Assembly (NCBI RefSeq): GCF_017312365.1
Contig: NZ_BLJI01000039.1
Coordinates: 1 to 33,536 of the forward strand
From: Chroococcus sp. FPU101
GTDB lineage: Bacteria > Cyanobacteriota > Cyanobacteriia > Cyanobacteriales > Microcystaceae
DNA length: 33,536 nucleotides
Direction: 5' to 3'
A model generated the notes under the pieces. The model saw only the letters and a list, made by a program, of their open reading frames with translations, was not told the DNA's origin and ran no database searches. Shown here piece by piece: positions 7,580 to 17,359 of the stretch. The translations under genes were made by a program, and so were the position numbers. The stretch's first letter is position 1. Each line of letters begins with the position of its first letter.

Positions 7580-7666
7580 TAACCCAAGGAGTGTGGCAGA
7601 ATCGGAGAAACGCTATAAAATATTTAAACTATATAAACACTTTTTACGGTTAATACTGTTTATCTC
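7580..7666 (+). promoter_or_regulatory. parA upstream region with partition-type repeat
   Basis: The 87 bases between the insertion sequence and parA include AAACTATATAAACAC (7626-7640), the third copy of the repeat that flanks the RHH gene, and TACTGTTTAT (7654-7663), which resembles the ACTGTTTAC attached to the first copy. The parA ATG lacks a clear Shine-Dalgarno. Part of the original promoter may now be on the far side of the insertion sequence. Confidence 0.5.
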
Positions 7667-8344
7667 ATGCCAGCGAAAATTCTTGCCGTCGTTAACCAAA
7701 AAGGGGGAAGTGGCAAAACCACGATCAGTATGCAACTAGCAGGTGCTTTAGCTCACCTTCAGAATAAGGTTCTGGTGGTAGATGCCGACCCGCAGGGAAC
7801 GGCGACCCGATGGGCGGCAACGGCCGCTGATGTGACTCCTTTTCCCGCTTCGGTGGTGGGGTTGAGTGCTGCTTCTTCTAAGGTTCACCGCGAGGTGAAG
7901 AAGTTTGTCGATGACTACGACTACATTATTATCGACTGCCCTCCAGCGGCGGACTCTCCTGTGCCACAGAGTGCATTGCTGATTGCTGACTTAGCTCTGG
8001 TGCCTCTGATCCCGTCGCCGTTGGATATGTGGGCGGCGGTGGGCATTCGTCAGGTGATTGAGCAGGTCAGTGCGGTGAATGAAGATTTGCAATCCCGTCT
8101 GGTGATTAACCAGTGTCAGCCACACACGACCCTAGCTCAAGAAATCCTAGAGATCCTGCCTTCTTTCGGCATTGAACTGGCAAGAAGTTATGTGCGCCAG
8201 CGACAGGTGTACCGTCAGGCGGCGGTGTTCGGGCAGACGGTGTATGATTTTGGCAGTAAGGCTAAAGAGGCCATCTCAGAAATTCAAGCCTTGACGGATG
8301 AGGTTTTGGCGATTTTGCGCCCTCACAACTCTCAGGAATTTTGA
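7667..8344 (+). CDS. parA: ParA-type partition ATPase
   Basis: A 225-aa deviant Walker ATPase of the small (type Ib) ParA class: deviant Walker A QKGGSGKTT (residues 11-19), Walker A' VVDADPQG (37-44) and Walker B YIIIDCPP (about 84-91). There is no N-terminal HTH, so DNA binding for autoregulation must come from the partner. It moves plasmid copies apart by dynamic interaction with the nucleoid. The likely partner is the RHH protein at 5025-5405, formerly divergent and adjacent. It ends 46 bases from the convergent BASS-type gene, marking the boundary between backbone and cargo. Confidence 0.93.
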   Translation: MPAKILAVVNQKGGSGKTTISMQLAGALAHLQNKVLVVDADPQGTATRWAATAADVTPFPASVVGLSAASSKVHREVKKFVDDYDYIIIDCPPAADSPVPQSALLIADLALVPLIPSPLDMWAAVGIRQVIEQVSAVNEDLQSRLVINQCQPHTTLAQEILEILPSFGIELARSYVRQRQVYRQAAVFGQTVYDFGSKAKEAISEIQALTDEVLAILRPHNSQEF

Positions 8345-8390
8345 GCGTGACTATCAGGAGTGACATTAGGTTCAACGACTTGGGCTAGAA

Positions 8391-9248
8391 CTATGGCACT
8401 TGCACCGCAACAGACCAAGTCGTGTAGGCGATCGTCAGCGCACCTGACACCAGCACATAGACGGCAATGGCAGGTGATACGTCTAGGTGGGGCAAGTTTA
8501 AGATGGCGATGAACAACGCCAGAGCCGCACTGTGGGTGGTGGTTGTCGTGGCTAACGTCACGCGAGTAGATGATTCTCGTCCACCCAGGAAATGTCCGAC
8601 CCAGAGTGAAATTACTGCCAATAGCCCAATGACGATGAGCGGAAAGAATCCAATATTTAAAACAGCATCTAGCTGCTGTGCTAAAACCCAGAGTAGCAAA
8701 ATACAAAGCAGAACGTTAGCAGCCTGAGTGAGCAGAGTCTCTAAATTGTCTGCAAAGTCTGACCAGCAGTAACGAACCGTAATACCAAGCATTAAAGGTA
8801 GGAATTGAGCCACAGCCAGTTGCTGCACCACTTTAAATGGTGAAATTTGCATTTCTGGTGGGAAAAATTCTTGCAAAATGGTGATTGTTAGTGGAACAGT
8901 AATCACAGCTAATAGAGAAACTGTTGCTTGCAATGCGATCGCATAGGATTGCGCTCGGTTGTGTTTGGGTTGGTACAGGGTTAACGATGTACCAGGCGCA
9001 ATTGCGATCAGAATTAATCCAATCTTGACCTCTTGTGGTAGCTCAAAAGAAAATACTACCAATGCCACCAGTATTGGCACCACAACGATGATCGCCAGAA
9101 TAGAACGATTGAGTAGCCCCGGTCTTTGCCACAATGAAAGTACCGCTTCAAGCCTTAGCGTTATTCCCAAAGACAACATCAGCGAGAACAACGTCAACTT
9201 AACTAAGTTGTGACAGAGTAATGTAGTTGAGTCGCTCATAGAAAACAT
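8391..9248 (-). CDS. BASS-type (bile acid:sodium symporter-like) membrane transporter
   Basis: A 285-aa, very hydrophobic protein with about nine or ten membrane segments. Its pattern matches the BASS superfamily: the first helix with SLMLSLGITL, LIAIAPGTSLTLYQ in the early-middle, a QFLPLMLGITVR helix, and a C-terminal TTTTTHSAALALFIAI segment in the position of the conserved ion-binding crossover. BASS members move organic anions with sodium. The substrate here cannot be told. The ATG at 9248 has no clear Shine-Dalgarno; an in-frame ATG at 9239 is an alternative. Pho-box-like repeats lie 146-185 bases upstream, suggesting control by phosphate supply. Confidence 0.8.
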   Translation of the reverse strand: MFSMSDSTTLLCHNLVKLTLFSLMLSLGITLRLEAVLSLWQRPGLLNRSILAIIVVVPILVALVVFSFELPQEVKIGLILIAIAPGTSLTLYQPKHNRAQSYAIALQATVSLLAVITVPLTITILQEFFPPEMQISPFKVVQQLAVAQFLPLMLGITVRYCWSDFADNLETLLTQAANVLLCILLLWVLAQQLDAVLNIGFFPLIVIGLLAVISLWVGHFLGGRESSTRVTLATTTTTHSAALALFIAILNLPHLDVSPAIAVYVLVSGALTIAYTTWSVAVQVP

Positions 9249-9393
9249 TGCAAGTTAAACGACATTACAGCTAGAAATAAAATGGGGATTAATGAGCAAA
9301 GTATCAATTGCTTTAGAATAGGAGAATAATCACCTGCCACATAAGATAAATTCATTACATCAAATAATGACAGAATTGATGAAGTAGAGTCCG

Positions 9394-9433
9394 AAGTTAA
9401 ACGCCTCATTTGAGAAGTTAAGCAAAAGATAAG
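9394..9433 (-). promoter_or_regulatory. Pho-box-like direct repeats upstream of the BASS transporter
   Basis: Read on the minus strand, toward the transporter, the units are CTTATCTT (9426-9433), a 3-bp gap, CTTAACTT (9415-9422), then TTTAACTT (9394-9401) at a 21-bp step. The 8+3 bp arrangement matches cyanobacterial Pho boxes (tandem PyTTAAPyPyT/A units separated by 3 bp). The same unit occurs upstream of the DUF1254/porin pair. Confidence 0.5.
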
Positions 9434-9440
9434 GATTCTT

Positions 9441-12400
9441 TTAGGGAGTGTTGATAACTGAATCACAGAGGGTACGATCGCTTTTTTGCAAATCAGAATT
9501 ATTTTGTAAATAACCCTTAATCCACTCACAGCCAAGCTTCAAAACATTCTCAGAATGAATGATGGTGTTGAGATCCCAAATAATAGCCGTACTGTCAGCA
9601 CTTGCCGAGATGACCTTACGACCATCGGCACTGAACGCAACTTTATTCACTGTCCCAGAGTGGCCATTCAAAGTAGCTACCTCCGTACCGTTTGGTAGCC
9701 ACAGTTTAACAGTGCGATCGCCAGATGCAGAAGCAATCAATGTATGAGCAGAACCATCAGCATATCGTGCATGGCTGGTATAAGCTACACTTAAAAGCGG
9801 AGCTTTGTGTTGAGCGAAAGTGGTTAACAGCGTGCCATCTGATCGCCAGAGCTTGGCTGTACCATCCACCGATCCAGAAACGATCTGCCTTCCATCTGGA
9901 CTGAACGCAACCGCCCGAACGATGCCTTGATGACCTTTGAAAGCTTTTAGCAGCTTACCATCCAGGCTCCACAGTTTAACTTGATTGTCATTACATCCAG
10001 TCGCGATCGTTTGACTATCGGGGCTGAAAGTAACTCCACCCACGATCGAAGCGCAGGCTGAAACCGTTCTTACTAACGTACGATTGCGATTCCACAGCGT
10101 AAATTTGCCTCCATTAAAATTACCAGCTGCGAGATATGCTCCATCAGGGCTGAACGCAACCGTTCGTTTAGGGATTAAAGTAGTTGTTGACCCTTTTAAC
10201 ACGTTAAATAAGTTGCCATTGCGATCCCAAAGCTTAACGGTTCCATCCCAACTAGCTGTGGCAAACTCTTTGCTATTCTTACTAAAGGCAATATCTTGAA
10301 TTTGAGATTCATGGGCATCAAGAGAACGCAGCAAAATTCCTTTTTGATCCCACAGATAGACTTTGCCGTTACTGGTACCCGTCACAATGCGTTCTCCGTT
10401 TGGACTAATCGCTAATCCAGTCACTTCTACGGGGTGACGAAGAATTCTGAGAAATGGCATTCCTCCAAGTTTCCAAAATCGCACCGTTTTATCTAAACCA
10501 GATGAAAGAATCGTTTTACCATCTGGGCTAAACGCCACTCCTCGAATCTCACCGTTATGTCCCCCAAAGGTTGCAAGGGTTGTCCCGTCGTATCGCCACA
10601 GTTTCACTGCCCCATTCATGTCAACCGATGCAAAGGTTTGACCATCTGGGCTAAAGGCAAGATTGGTAAAACCACCCCTGGTTTCTAGCGTTTTGACTAA
10701 TCTGCCGTCAGATCGCCACAGTTTAATGGTACCATCTTGTTCTGCCGACACAATTAAATTACCCGTAGGGCGATAAGTCACACTGGTGACCCCTGTGTGA
10801 TGCCCACTCAAGGTTTTGAGGAGTGTACCAAATGGAGCCGATGCGCTACCGACTCGCCAAATTCTAACTTTGTTATCGTAAGCACCCGTTACTAATGATC
10901 GACCATCGGCACTGAAATCAAGACCAAAGACAAGACCCTTATGAGGCAGGGTTTTTAATAAAGTTCCATCCCGCTTCCACAGTTTAACGGTTTGATCGGG
11001 ACTAGCGGAGGCAATTAGCGAGCCATCTGGACTAAAAATCGCTCGCCACACACCCAGTGGATGCCCTGCGATCGTCTTCAACAATTTTCCGTTCAGATTC
11101 CAAAGGTTAATTTTTCCATCTCCTCCAGCCGACATTAAAACCGAACTGTCAGGGCTAAAGGCAACACTCCAAGCACGATCTTTGTGTCCTTGGATGGTAA
11201 TTAGATGGGAACCGTTGGCTCGCCAAAGCTGCACACTCCCGTCGAGGCTGGCTGTGGCGACATAAGCACCATTGGGGCTAACTGCAACACTATTAACGCC
11301 ACCCTTAAACCCCGATATCCGATTCGATTCGATCGCTCCATAGACGGCCTGCTGCAAGGTTAACTCAACTTGCTGATTCAGTGACTGTGATTTAGTTTGA
11401 GCTATGGGGGCTGGGTCAAGTTCACGTTGTCGCTCCGATCCTCGATTGTTCCGCTTGAGAGCTTGCAGTCCAATTTGCGCTTTCATGGCTTGCACCAGTG
11501 CATCTAACCGCCGCCCAGATGCAAAGAAGGCTTCTGAGGATGAGGTGAGTGTTTGAATCTCGCTAGTGCGTAGCTGCTGTTCTCGCTCTAACGCCTGACG
11601 ATACTGAGCAAAGATCGCCAATCCTAAACCTGTGGAAATCAACAGGGCAACACTAACCAGCGACAAAATTAAGTTCTGCTGTCGAAGGTTGCGTTGCTCC
11701 AGTCGATTTCGGGTTTCCTGCTGTTCTAGTTCCTGACTTGCTGCCAAAAAGCGATAGTCCAGATCGCTCAAACTCTTGCCGTCTGCCCATGCTAACGCAC
11801 TCCTCAAGGATTGTCCTCGCAACAGTCGGGACTGATCTTTCTGCTTAGATACAACCCAGGCATTAAACGCCTCTGAGTAGGGGCGTAGGGCGGCAAGCTG
11901 TTGCTCAATCCAAGTTAAAGTAAAAATCTTTTCGTAAATGGGACACCTGACTTGCAGATATCCCTGCGTTTGAACCACCAATCCAGATAAGAAAAGCTCA
12001 ATCTGCTCACGGCTATCATCCACTTTGATCCGATCAGATTTGAAAAATTGTTCTTCAAATGCTGATCGACCAGACTGTAAAATTTGCTGATAGAGAGTAA
12101 GCATTCTGGCAGCCTTTTGCTCGTTACGCTCAATTCGATCGTGAATGGTGCGGAGATGCTCAGGATTGTCTTGAGTCTTCCAGTTATGAATGATTCGAGA
12201 TTGCACCAATTGATCCACAAGATCAGCACAATCAATGGCAACTGTTTCATTATTTTGTAATCCTAAACGGCTGTCTTGCTGACTCTCGACAACTAACTGA
12301 CATAGCTTTTGCGTTAAAAAAGGTTGCCCGTTTGTCCAATCCAAAATACGCTCAAGAGCAGCTTTTGGCTCGCTGACAACTCCGACTAATCCTTTGACTA

Positions 12401-13046
12401 GCGGCTCTACCTCGCTTGACTGAAACCCGTGTAGCTTGATCGCTCGACCAATATTAAAGGGGGTACGCTGGCGATCTTGCATTAAGTCAATTGGAGTGGC
12501 GACCCCAAATAACGCAAATGTTAAACGTTGGTAAGCTGAATTAGCCGCTCGCTGAATATAGCAAGAGCGGATGAAGGCAAAAAAATCATTGACGGGAAAA
12601 CTGAGACTGAGAATACTATCAATTTCATCAACAAAAATAACTAAGCACTCATCAGGAAAAGCAGGCAGCAGAATCTCGTCAATAAATACACTGAGTTGTT
12701 GAATGGGTGAAAGATCATCAACTTGCTGTTTCCAAGTTTTGAGATTAATCTCTAACTCAAAACTGCGCCATAATTCTAAAATTATTCCTCGATACCACTG
12801 ACTCAGCGAAACCGTTTCGCTGCCAATTCGGGTCATATCGAGAAAGGCACTCCGATCCCCCTGCGCTGCCAATAGGCGACGAGTGCGAAACAGTAAAGAC
12901 GACTTCCCCATTTGGCGAGAATTGAACACATAGCAGAACTGTCCCGCCATCAAGGCCTCAAATAGTTCGGTATCTGCTTGACGCACCACATAAGTAGGTG
13001 CATCCACTGATAAGCTACCACCAATACAGTATTGATAGGGACTCAT
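9441..13046 (-). CDS. AAA-like ATPase with transmembrane helix and 14 WD40 repeats
   Basis: A 1201-aa modular protein. Residues 1-350: AAA-like (AAA_35 type) NTPase with Walker [12 protein letters not shown] (about 41-51) and an intact Walker [13 protein letters not shown] (about 134-146). Residues about 455-480: one hydrophobic transmembrane-like helix. Residues about 590-1165: 14 WD40 units, each with a VAFSPDG...DGTVKLW-type core, enough for two seven-bladed propellers. The tail, with CEWIKGYL and RTLC, is typical of cyanobacterial WD40 proteins. It is probably a membrane-anchored signalling or surveillance NTPase; the partner is unknown. It follows the 457-aa AAA-like gene by 42 bases, presumably as an operon. 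Effector-type conflict systems in cyanobacteria use similar modules, but no effector domain is visible here. Confidence 0.9.
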   Translation of the reverse strand: MSPYQYCIGGSLSVDAPTYVVRQADTELFEALMAGQFCYVFNSRQMGKSSLLFRTRRLLAAQGDRSAFLDMTRIGSETVSLSQWYRGIILELWRSFELEINLKTWKQQVDDLSPIQQLSVFIDEILLPAFPDECLVIFVDEIDSILSLSFPVNDFFAFIRSCYIQRAANSAYQRLTFALFGVATPIDLMQDRQRTPFNIGRAIKLHGFQSSEVEPLVKGLVGVVSEPKAALERILDWTNGQPFLTQKLCQLVVESQQDSRLGLQNNETVAIDCADLVDQLVQSRIIHNWKTQDNPEHLRTIHDRIERNEQKAARMLTLYQQILQSGRSAFEEQFFKSDRIKVDDSREQIELFLSGLVVQTQGYLQVRCPIYEKIFTLTWIEQQLAALRPYSEAFNAWVVSKQKDQSRLLRGQSLRSALAWADGKSLSDLDYRFLAASQELEQQETRNRLEQRNLRQQNLILSLVSVALLISTGLGLAIFAQYRQALEREQQLRTSEIQTLTSSSEAFFASGRRLDALVQAMKAQIGLQALKRNNRGSERQRELDPAPIAQTKSQSLNQQVELTLQQAVYGAIESNRISGFKGGVNSVAVSPNGAYVATASLDGSVQLWRANGSHLITIQGHKDRAWSVAFSPDSSVLMSAGGDGKINLWNLNGKLLKTIAGHPLGVWRAIFSPDGSLIASASPDQTVKLWKRDGTLLKTLPHKGLVFGLDFSADGRSLVTGAYDNKVRIWRVGSASAPFGTLLKTLSGHHTGVTSVTYRPTGNLIVSAEQDGTIKLWRSDGRLVKTLETRGGFTNLAFSPDGQTFASVDMNGAVKLWRYDGTTLATFGGHNGEIRGVAFSPDGKTILSSGLDKTVRFWKLGGMPFLRILRHPVEVTGLAISPNGERIVTGTSNGKVYLWDQKGILLRSLDAHESQIQDIAFSKNSKEFATASWDGTVKLWDRNGNLFNVLKGSTTTLIPKRTVAFSPDGAYLAAGNFNGGKFTLWNRNRTLVRTVSACASIVGGVTFSPDSQTIATGCNDNQVKLWSLDGKLLKAFKGHQGIVRAVAFSPDGRQIVSGSVDGTAKLWRSDGTLLTTFAQHKAPLLSVAYTSHARYADGSAHTLIASASGDRTVKLWLPNGTEVATLNGHSGTVNKVAFSADGRKVISASADSTAIIWDLNTIIHSENVLKLGCEWIKGYLQNNSDLQKSDRTLCDSVINTP

Positions 13047-13088
13047 CCAACTACCTAGAAATTATTAATTGATCTTAATACACTTGCC

Positions 13089-14462
13089 TTAATTCTGAGG
13101 ATTCAAGCTTAATTGAGTGGCAAAAAACTGTTGATAGAGCTTGCACATTGGTTTAGCTTGGCAAACATCGTCAAATTGAATCAGCCCCAAGCTTTCTAAT
13201 TTACGGGCGATCGCAAGCTCTAGAACAACTCCTGTGTTTGCTTGCACAACTCGCTTAAACGCCTCTGCTAATCCTGCTCCCGCTTGTAAGCTGGTTAAAC
13301 AATGATTCAAATGACTAGCGTAGATCCCAACAGGTGTAGCCGCTTTGTTGAGCAGATCGGGTAAAGTAGATTGACCACTCCAAAGATGATAAAGTGCTAA
13401 TTGGATTAGGTAAGGATGTCCATTGACTAATTCCATCAAGGGTGGCGCAACTTCACTGGAGAGACGATAAGTCTGAGCGAGAACCTGAACGTCTTCTAAG
13501 GTTAATTGCGGTAAATTGATCGGCAATCCCACATTAAAAGGAGATTGATTGAGATTCAGGGGGACGTAAATCTCAGTAGAATAGCTGAGGATAAAGCGGA
13601 GTTTGTGTAGTGCTGTACTGCTTTTTGCTTCTTCGTACCAAGAGCGTAATAAGGGAAAAAATTCCCGAAAAATCACAGGATATTCAAAAACACGATCAAT
13701 TTCTTTATATAGCAGAACAATCGGGACACGAGCTTCTTTGAGTAAAACCTGTTGCAAATAAATAGTACTACTGATTTTACTCCCCGCTTCTGCATCCCAG
13801 TAATCATCCAATTTAGAGGGAAGTTCAAGTTGATAACTCAGAATGGTACAGAACCAACGCAGAAAGTGATCGATGCTAGAAAATATAGTCTCATCTGCTC
13901 GTTGCAAATCGATCTCAAAGATGCGGTAGCCAAGCGATGTTGCATGATTGAGTAATCGCAGCATAAAAGAACTTTTTCCCATTTTTCGGGGAGCTTTAAT
14001 TCTAATTAAACCTCCTGACTGGCTAATCTCAGAAGATGCTCGTGTTTGCAGTATGGGTTGTTCGATATAGTAAGGAGAATTGAGGGGAACGGGGCCACCA
14101 GGAAATTCGGGAGATTGTCTTTGCTTTGGTTCGGTTGCTTTTGGTTCATTGCTTAGACCCACTGGCTGAAATAGGCTTTCCTGTTGAGTCGCTGGGTGGT
14201 AGTCTTGAAGTTCTAGCTCAAGTTCTAATGACTGAAACAGGATCTTGAGCGATCGCTCATCAACCCCGATTTGTTGCTCAACGATTTTTTTAATCGTCGT
14301 TGAGTGCAATCCTTGAGGATCGATGAATTGAGTTTGTCGAGCTAGGACTTGCAGCGTAAATTTATAGCCTTTCTGAGACTCTAATCGTGACAGTTGAGCC
14401 TGTAGCTTATGTCTGCCAGCCTCGCTGAGAATATATCCGCGATATCGTTTGAGTTGTCCCAC
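13089..14462 (-). CDS. AAA-like NTPase with N-terminal vMAP-like helical domain; Walker B degenerate
   Basis: A 457-aa protein. Residues 1-90 resemble the N-terminal winged-helix-like domain found in cyanobacterial conflict and signalling NTPases (YILSEAGRHKLQAQL...GVDERSLKILFQSLEL). After a Gln/Pro-rich linker, residues about 120-450 are an AAA_35-like ATPase with Walker A KAPRKMGKSSF (156-166). At the Walker B position it reads VLLYKEIDRVFE: the expected Asp is Lys253, with Glu254 kept. The downstream 1201-aa paralogous NTPase has a normal DE. This protein may therefore bind nucleotide without hydrolysing it and act as a regulator of the neighbour. The partnership is inferred from adjacency and shared domain type. 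Confidence 0.85.
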   Translation of the reverse strand: MGQLKRYRGYILSEAGRHKLQAQLSRLESQKGYKFTLQVLARQTQFIDPQGLHSTTIKKIVEQQIGVDERSLKILFQSLELELELQDYHPATQQESLFQPVGLSNEPKATEPKQRQSPEFPGGPVPLNSPYYIEQPILQTRASSEISQSGGLIRIKAPRKMGKSSFMLRLLNHATSLGYRIFEIDLQRADETIFSSIDHFLRWFCTILSYQLELPSKLDDYWDAEAGSKISSTIYLQQVLLKEARVPIVLLYKEIDRVFEYPVIFREFFPLLRSWYEEAKSSTALHKLRFILSYSTEIYVPLNLNQSPFNVGLPINLPQLTLEDVQVLAQTYRLSSEVAPPLMELVNGHPYLIQLALYHLWSGQSTLPDLLNKAATPVGIYASHLNHCLTSLQAGAGLAEAFKRVVQANTGVVLELAIARKLESLGLIQFDDVCQAKPMCKLYQQFFATQLSLNPQN

Positions 14463-14931
14463 TGCAAAATTCTTTTAAAGCCTGATTTTTATTGCAATGA
14501 TGGCATTATTGCATAAACAAAGCATTAAAGAAACAGCAGCTAATGAGATCGCTATGAAAACTGCAATTTTAATGAGCCTAGTACCGTTATTTAATAGTCT
14601 CTAAAATTTCAAAAGATGATAAAAAACGTTAAAATTACTCTCATCAGCAGACATTAATAGATTAATATAAAGGCAATTTTCATATAAATAAGTCATTAAA
14701 ACGATATCTCTTTCATACACTTTTGACCAAAAACAATCATCTTCATTCCCGTCTGATCTTGCTGGGCTTACTAAAAGACCAAATTATTATAGATTTTTGA
14801 TTCATTTTTAATTTTTTCAACCTGATAAATATCTGTTTTTAAAACTTAGTAAATTTCACAAATATTAATAGTAAAATTAATATTTTGCAATCAACTTCTA
14901 CCTATCTCTGAGTTCCTCCAGATCAAATTGC
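14463..14931. other. AT-rich intergenic region with hairpin
   Basis: The 470 bases between the AAA-like operon start and the DUF202 stop hold no gene. A perfect AT-only inverted repeat, AAATATTAAT (14860-14869) with ATTAATATTT (14876-14885) around a 6-nt loop, lies 47 bases beyond the DUF202 stop and could end that operon. Near 14491-14512, TGCAAT and ATTGCA form a small palindrome close to the start of the AAA-like gene, a possible operator. The remainder is presumably promoter. Confidence 0.45.
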
Positions 14932-15297
14932 TCAGACTAAAATACCAATAAAGGCAAACACACCGACTAAAAATAACGCAATTGCTACCACAAAACTGAG
15001 GGATAGGCGTGAGGAATAAGTAAAATTACCACGATCAATGCGTTGCAAATCCTGACGATGACTGATAGCCGCCGATAATAAGGCTAGGGTGCCAATAGAG
15101 ATAAAGGCAAGACCTAAACTACGAGATAAACGTAGCGGATCGATTTTGTCTCCTAGTGCTGTATGGAGGGCAGTTACGACTCGATCAATGCCGAAACCAA
15201 AGCTGATTAATGATAAACTGGTGCGAATCCAAGCCATTAGGGTACGTTCAGCAGCCGCTCGATTACGCTCTTTAGCAAGTTCGTTAGTGAGATTCAT
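14932..15297 (-). CDS. DUF202 (YidH-like) small membrane protein
   Basis: A 121-aa protein starting MNLTNELAKERNRAAAERT, with the family signature ERTLMAWIRTSLSLISFGFGI followed by three hydrophobic segments. The open frame extends 29 codons further upstream, into the end of the MarC-like gene, but the ATG at 15297 matches the family N-terminus and lies 23 bases after the MarC stop codon. Function of the family is unknown. Third gene of a HAD-MarC-DUF202 operon. Confidence 0.88.
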   Translation of the reverse strand: MNLTNELAKERNRAAAERTLMAWIRTSLSLISFGFGIDRVVTALHTALGDKIDPLRLSRSLGLAFISIGTLALLSAAISHRQDLQRIDRGNFTYSSRLSLSFVVAIALFLVGVFAFIGILV

Positions 15298-15319
15298 AAT
15301 GTTTATTTTTAAAGATTGA

Positions 15320-16324
15320 TTAAGAGCCAAATAAACGACGGAACACAAGTGCCTCAATCTCCAAACCACTAATGATCCATTCAATGCCCAGTGCTAACTG
15401 CAATACCCCTAGCACAAATCCGAAAATTTGCAGGGTGATCAGCCTCAAGATCCCCAAAATCGGTCGGGCTGCCAACATACAGATTAGATTTAGCAACATC
15501 ACCAGTACCAATACTCCTATAACAACCAATGGATTAAAACCGATCTCCTGGGAGATCAACATTAGCACTAGGGCGATCGCTATCCCAAAGGGCGGTAAAA
15601 TGGTTGGAAAGGTCAGGGGAGTGACAACCAGCTTTAGAGAAGGAGGGGAAACATCTTGGGGTCGAGAAGGTGGGTTATATTGAGTCATTACTAAGTTGAG
15701 TGCTACTAGGAACAGCAGAATACCCCCAGCAATCAGTAATGCGGGTAAACGAATTTGCCAAACGCGCACCATATTTTGCCCAAGCACTACTACTAATAAG
15801 ATCACGAGCGTAGCGAGGCCAGCACTACGAAACGCTAACTGTTGACGTAGTGAGCGTTCGGCATTTTGGGTAAGCTGTACAAAGGACGGAATGATTTTGA
15901 TCGGGCCTAAAGTAACAAAGAAAACGATGAATAGATTGATCAGTCTGATTGGGGCTTCAAGTGGGGTACGGGCGATCTGTTCGGCAATGCGTTGCTTGGG
16001 TAAAAGAGTTGGTTTAGCCTCGTTCAAAGGAGTAGGAGACTGGGCCAAGAGTACGTCAGTCGAAGTTTTTGAAGCCTGGCAGGCTGAAGTAGGACTAATC
16101 CCAAACAAGCAATCGGTTGCCTTCTGTTGTGCAAAAGACCCGTTAGGGAAAGCCCCTTGCAGAGCAAGCATCAAAAAGAAAATGGCGACTATACTAAATC
16201 CTCGCCGCTTTGCTTTTGGTAGACGGGAAACGATCGGACTGCACACAGAAAGTAACGAGTGCCAAGAGAAACTCAACCAGAAGGCTTTAGAAAATTGCAA
16301 TAAGCGTTTGATGAACATAACCAT
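15320..16324 (-). CDS. MarC family integral membrane protein, with long N-terminal extension
   Basis: The C-terminal 210 residues match MarC: LFIVFFVTLGPIKIIPSFVQLT, then RSAGLATLVILLVVV, then LLIAGGILLFLVALNL, then PLTFPTILPPFGIAIAL. The first about 110 residues are an extension with a hydrophobic stretch (IVAIFFLMLALQGAFPNGSFAQQ) ending like a signal-peptide cleavage site, so MarC membrane segments may follow a periplasmic stretch. MarC proteins were once linked to multidrug resistance, but that role is not supported and the substrate is unknown. It starts 5 bases after the HAD stop, so it is co-transcribed with HAD and DUF202. A shorter start cannot be excluded. Confidence 0.85.
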   Translation of the reverse strand: MVMFIKRLLQFSKAFWLSFSWHSLLSVCSPIVSRLPKAKRRGFSIVAIFFLMLALQGAFPNGSFAQQKATDCLFGISPTSACQASKTSTDVLLAQSPTPLNEAKPTLLPKQRIAEQIARTPLEAPIRLINLFIVFFVTLGPIKIIPSFVQLTQNAERSLRQQLAFRSAGLATLVILLVVVLGQNMVRVWQIRLPALLIAGGILLFLVALNLVMTQYNPPSRPQDVSPPSLKLVVTPLTFPTILPPFGIAIALVLMLISQEIGFNPLVVIGVLVLVMLLNLICMLAARPILGILRLITLQIFGFVLGVLQLALGIEWIISGLEIEALVFRRLFGS

Positions 16325-16329
16325 CCAAC

Positions 16330-17205
16330 CTAATCTGAAAAAATTTGAGCAAAGTCTTGTTTCATACTGATGATATGTCCACCCATTTTGGGCACTTTCT
16401 CCAAACCATCTCGTAGTGGACTAAGTGTGAAATTGCAATCATAGGCATATTCTCGTTCCGCATCATCATGATGCAGCAATAAGGCTAAATCGCCGTCGGA
16501 GTTGCCTACAGCTAGAATCGGAATGCGACCAATATGGAGGGCGATATTAACCACTTTTTCTTCACGATCATCAAAGCTTTTCAGTTCGGGCTGTTTGACG
16601 AGCAACGGCTTATTTTCTTGTATCTCAAGGTGGAGTTGACCACTGCTGCCAATGACTTGCTCTGGGGGAATGCTATAGATTGCTTCAGCAAAGGCACGAA
16701 TAAACTCGATGCCACCTCCAGAGACAATAAAGTTCTTGAATCTGTTGGCCCGTAGGTACGCCATCAACTCTAGCATCGGCTGGTAGACGCACTGGAGATA
16801 AAGTGTTCCAAAACGAGGATGAGTGGCTGAGTTGAGCCAAGATTTAGCGATCGCTTGAAAGGCTTCTAGGGTCATGTCACAGTGGGTAGCAAAAAATAGC
16901 ATTAAGAGTTCCTTTTTGCCAAAGGTTGCAAAGGTTTGCCAATCGCTTTCAATGACTGCTTTGTAAGGCTGCTGCGCTCGGAGTTCTGGTTGCTGTTCGG
17001 CAAGCTGACGGATGCGATCGTACAGAAAGAAGCCCTGAACTGGAATGGGCTGTTCGCACCAAAGCGTCCCGTCATTGTCGAAGGTGGCAATCCGTTCGGA
17101 AGGTGGCACATAATTAGGACTGGTTTCATCGGTGATAGTAGCCACAAAGTCAAGAATAGCTTGCTTGGTGGGGGTGTTGTTCCAGGAAGGTAAAACGTCT
17201 GCCAT
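16330..17205 (-). CDS. HAD-superfamily phosphatase-like hydrolase
   Basis: A 291-aa protein with HAD motif I IATFDNDGTLW (nucleophile and acid Asp at about 45 and 47), motif II FIVSGGG, and motif IV AVGNSDGDLALLL. No signal peptide is evident. This subfamily (FDNDGTLWCEQP start) is often seen beside DUF1254-type proteins in other bacteria, from family knowledge and not checked here; both occur in this cluster. It leads the HAD-MarC-DUF202 operon. The substrate is unknown. With Pho-box-like sites nearby, a phosphate-scavenging role is possible but speculative. Confidence 0.87.
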   Translation of the reverse strand: MADVLPSWNNTPTKQAILDFVATITDETSPNYVPPSERIATFDNDGTLWCEQPIPVQGFFLYDRIRQLAEQQPELRAQQPYKAVIESDWQTFATFGKKELLMLFFATHCDMTLEAFQAIAKSWLNSATHPRFGTLYLQCVYQPMLELMAYLRANRFKNFIVSGGGIEFIRAFAEAIYSIPPEQVIGSSGQLHLEIQENKPLLVKQPELKSFDDREEKVVNIALHIGRIPILAVGNSDGDLALLLHHDDAEREYAYDCNFTLSPLRDGLEKVPKMGGHIISMKQDFAQIFSD

Positions 17206-17359
17206 TATCTAATCTAGGTTAATCATGATTTAGTTTCACAAGCTATTCGCAATGCGCCAATCAATTGCAGGCTCTGAAGCATTTATCTGGCTAAAACTCG
17301 CACATTTTGATTGGCTTAACTGGCTCTCATCCTCCATCTTGGGTGATAGATTCGGATGC

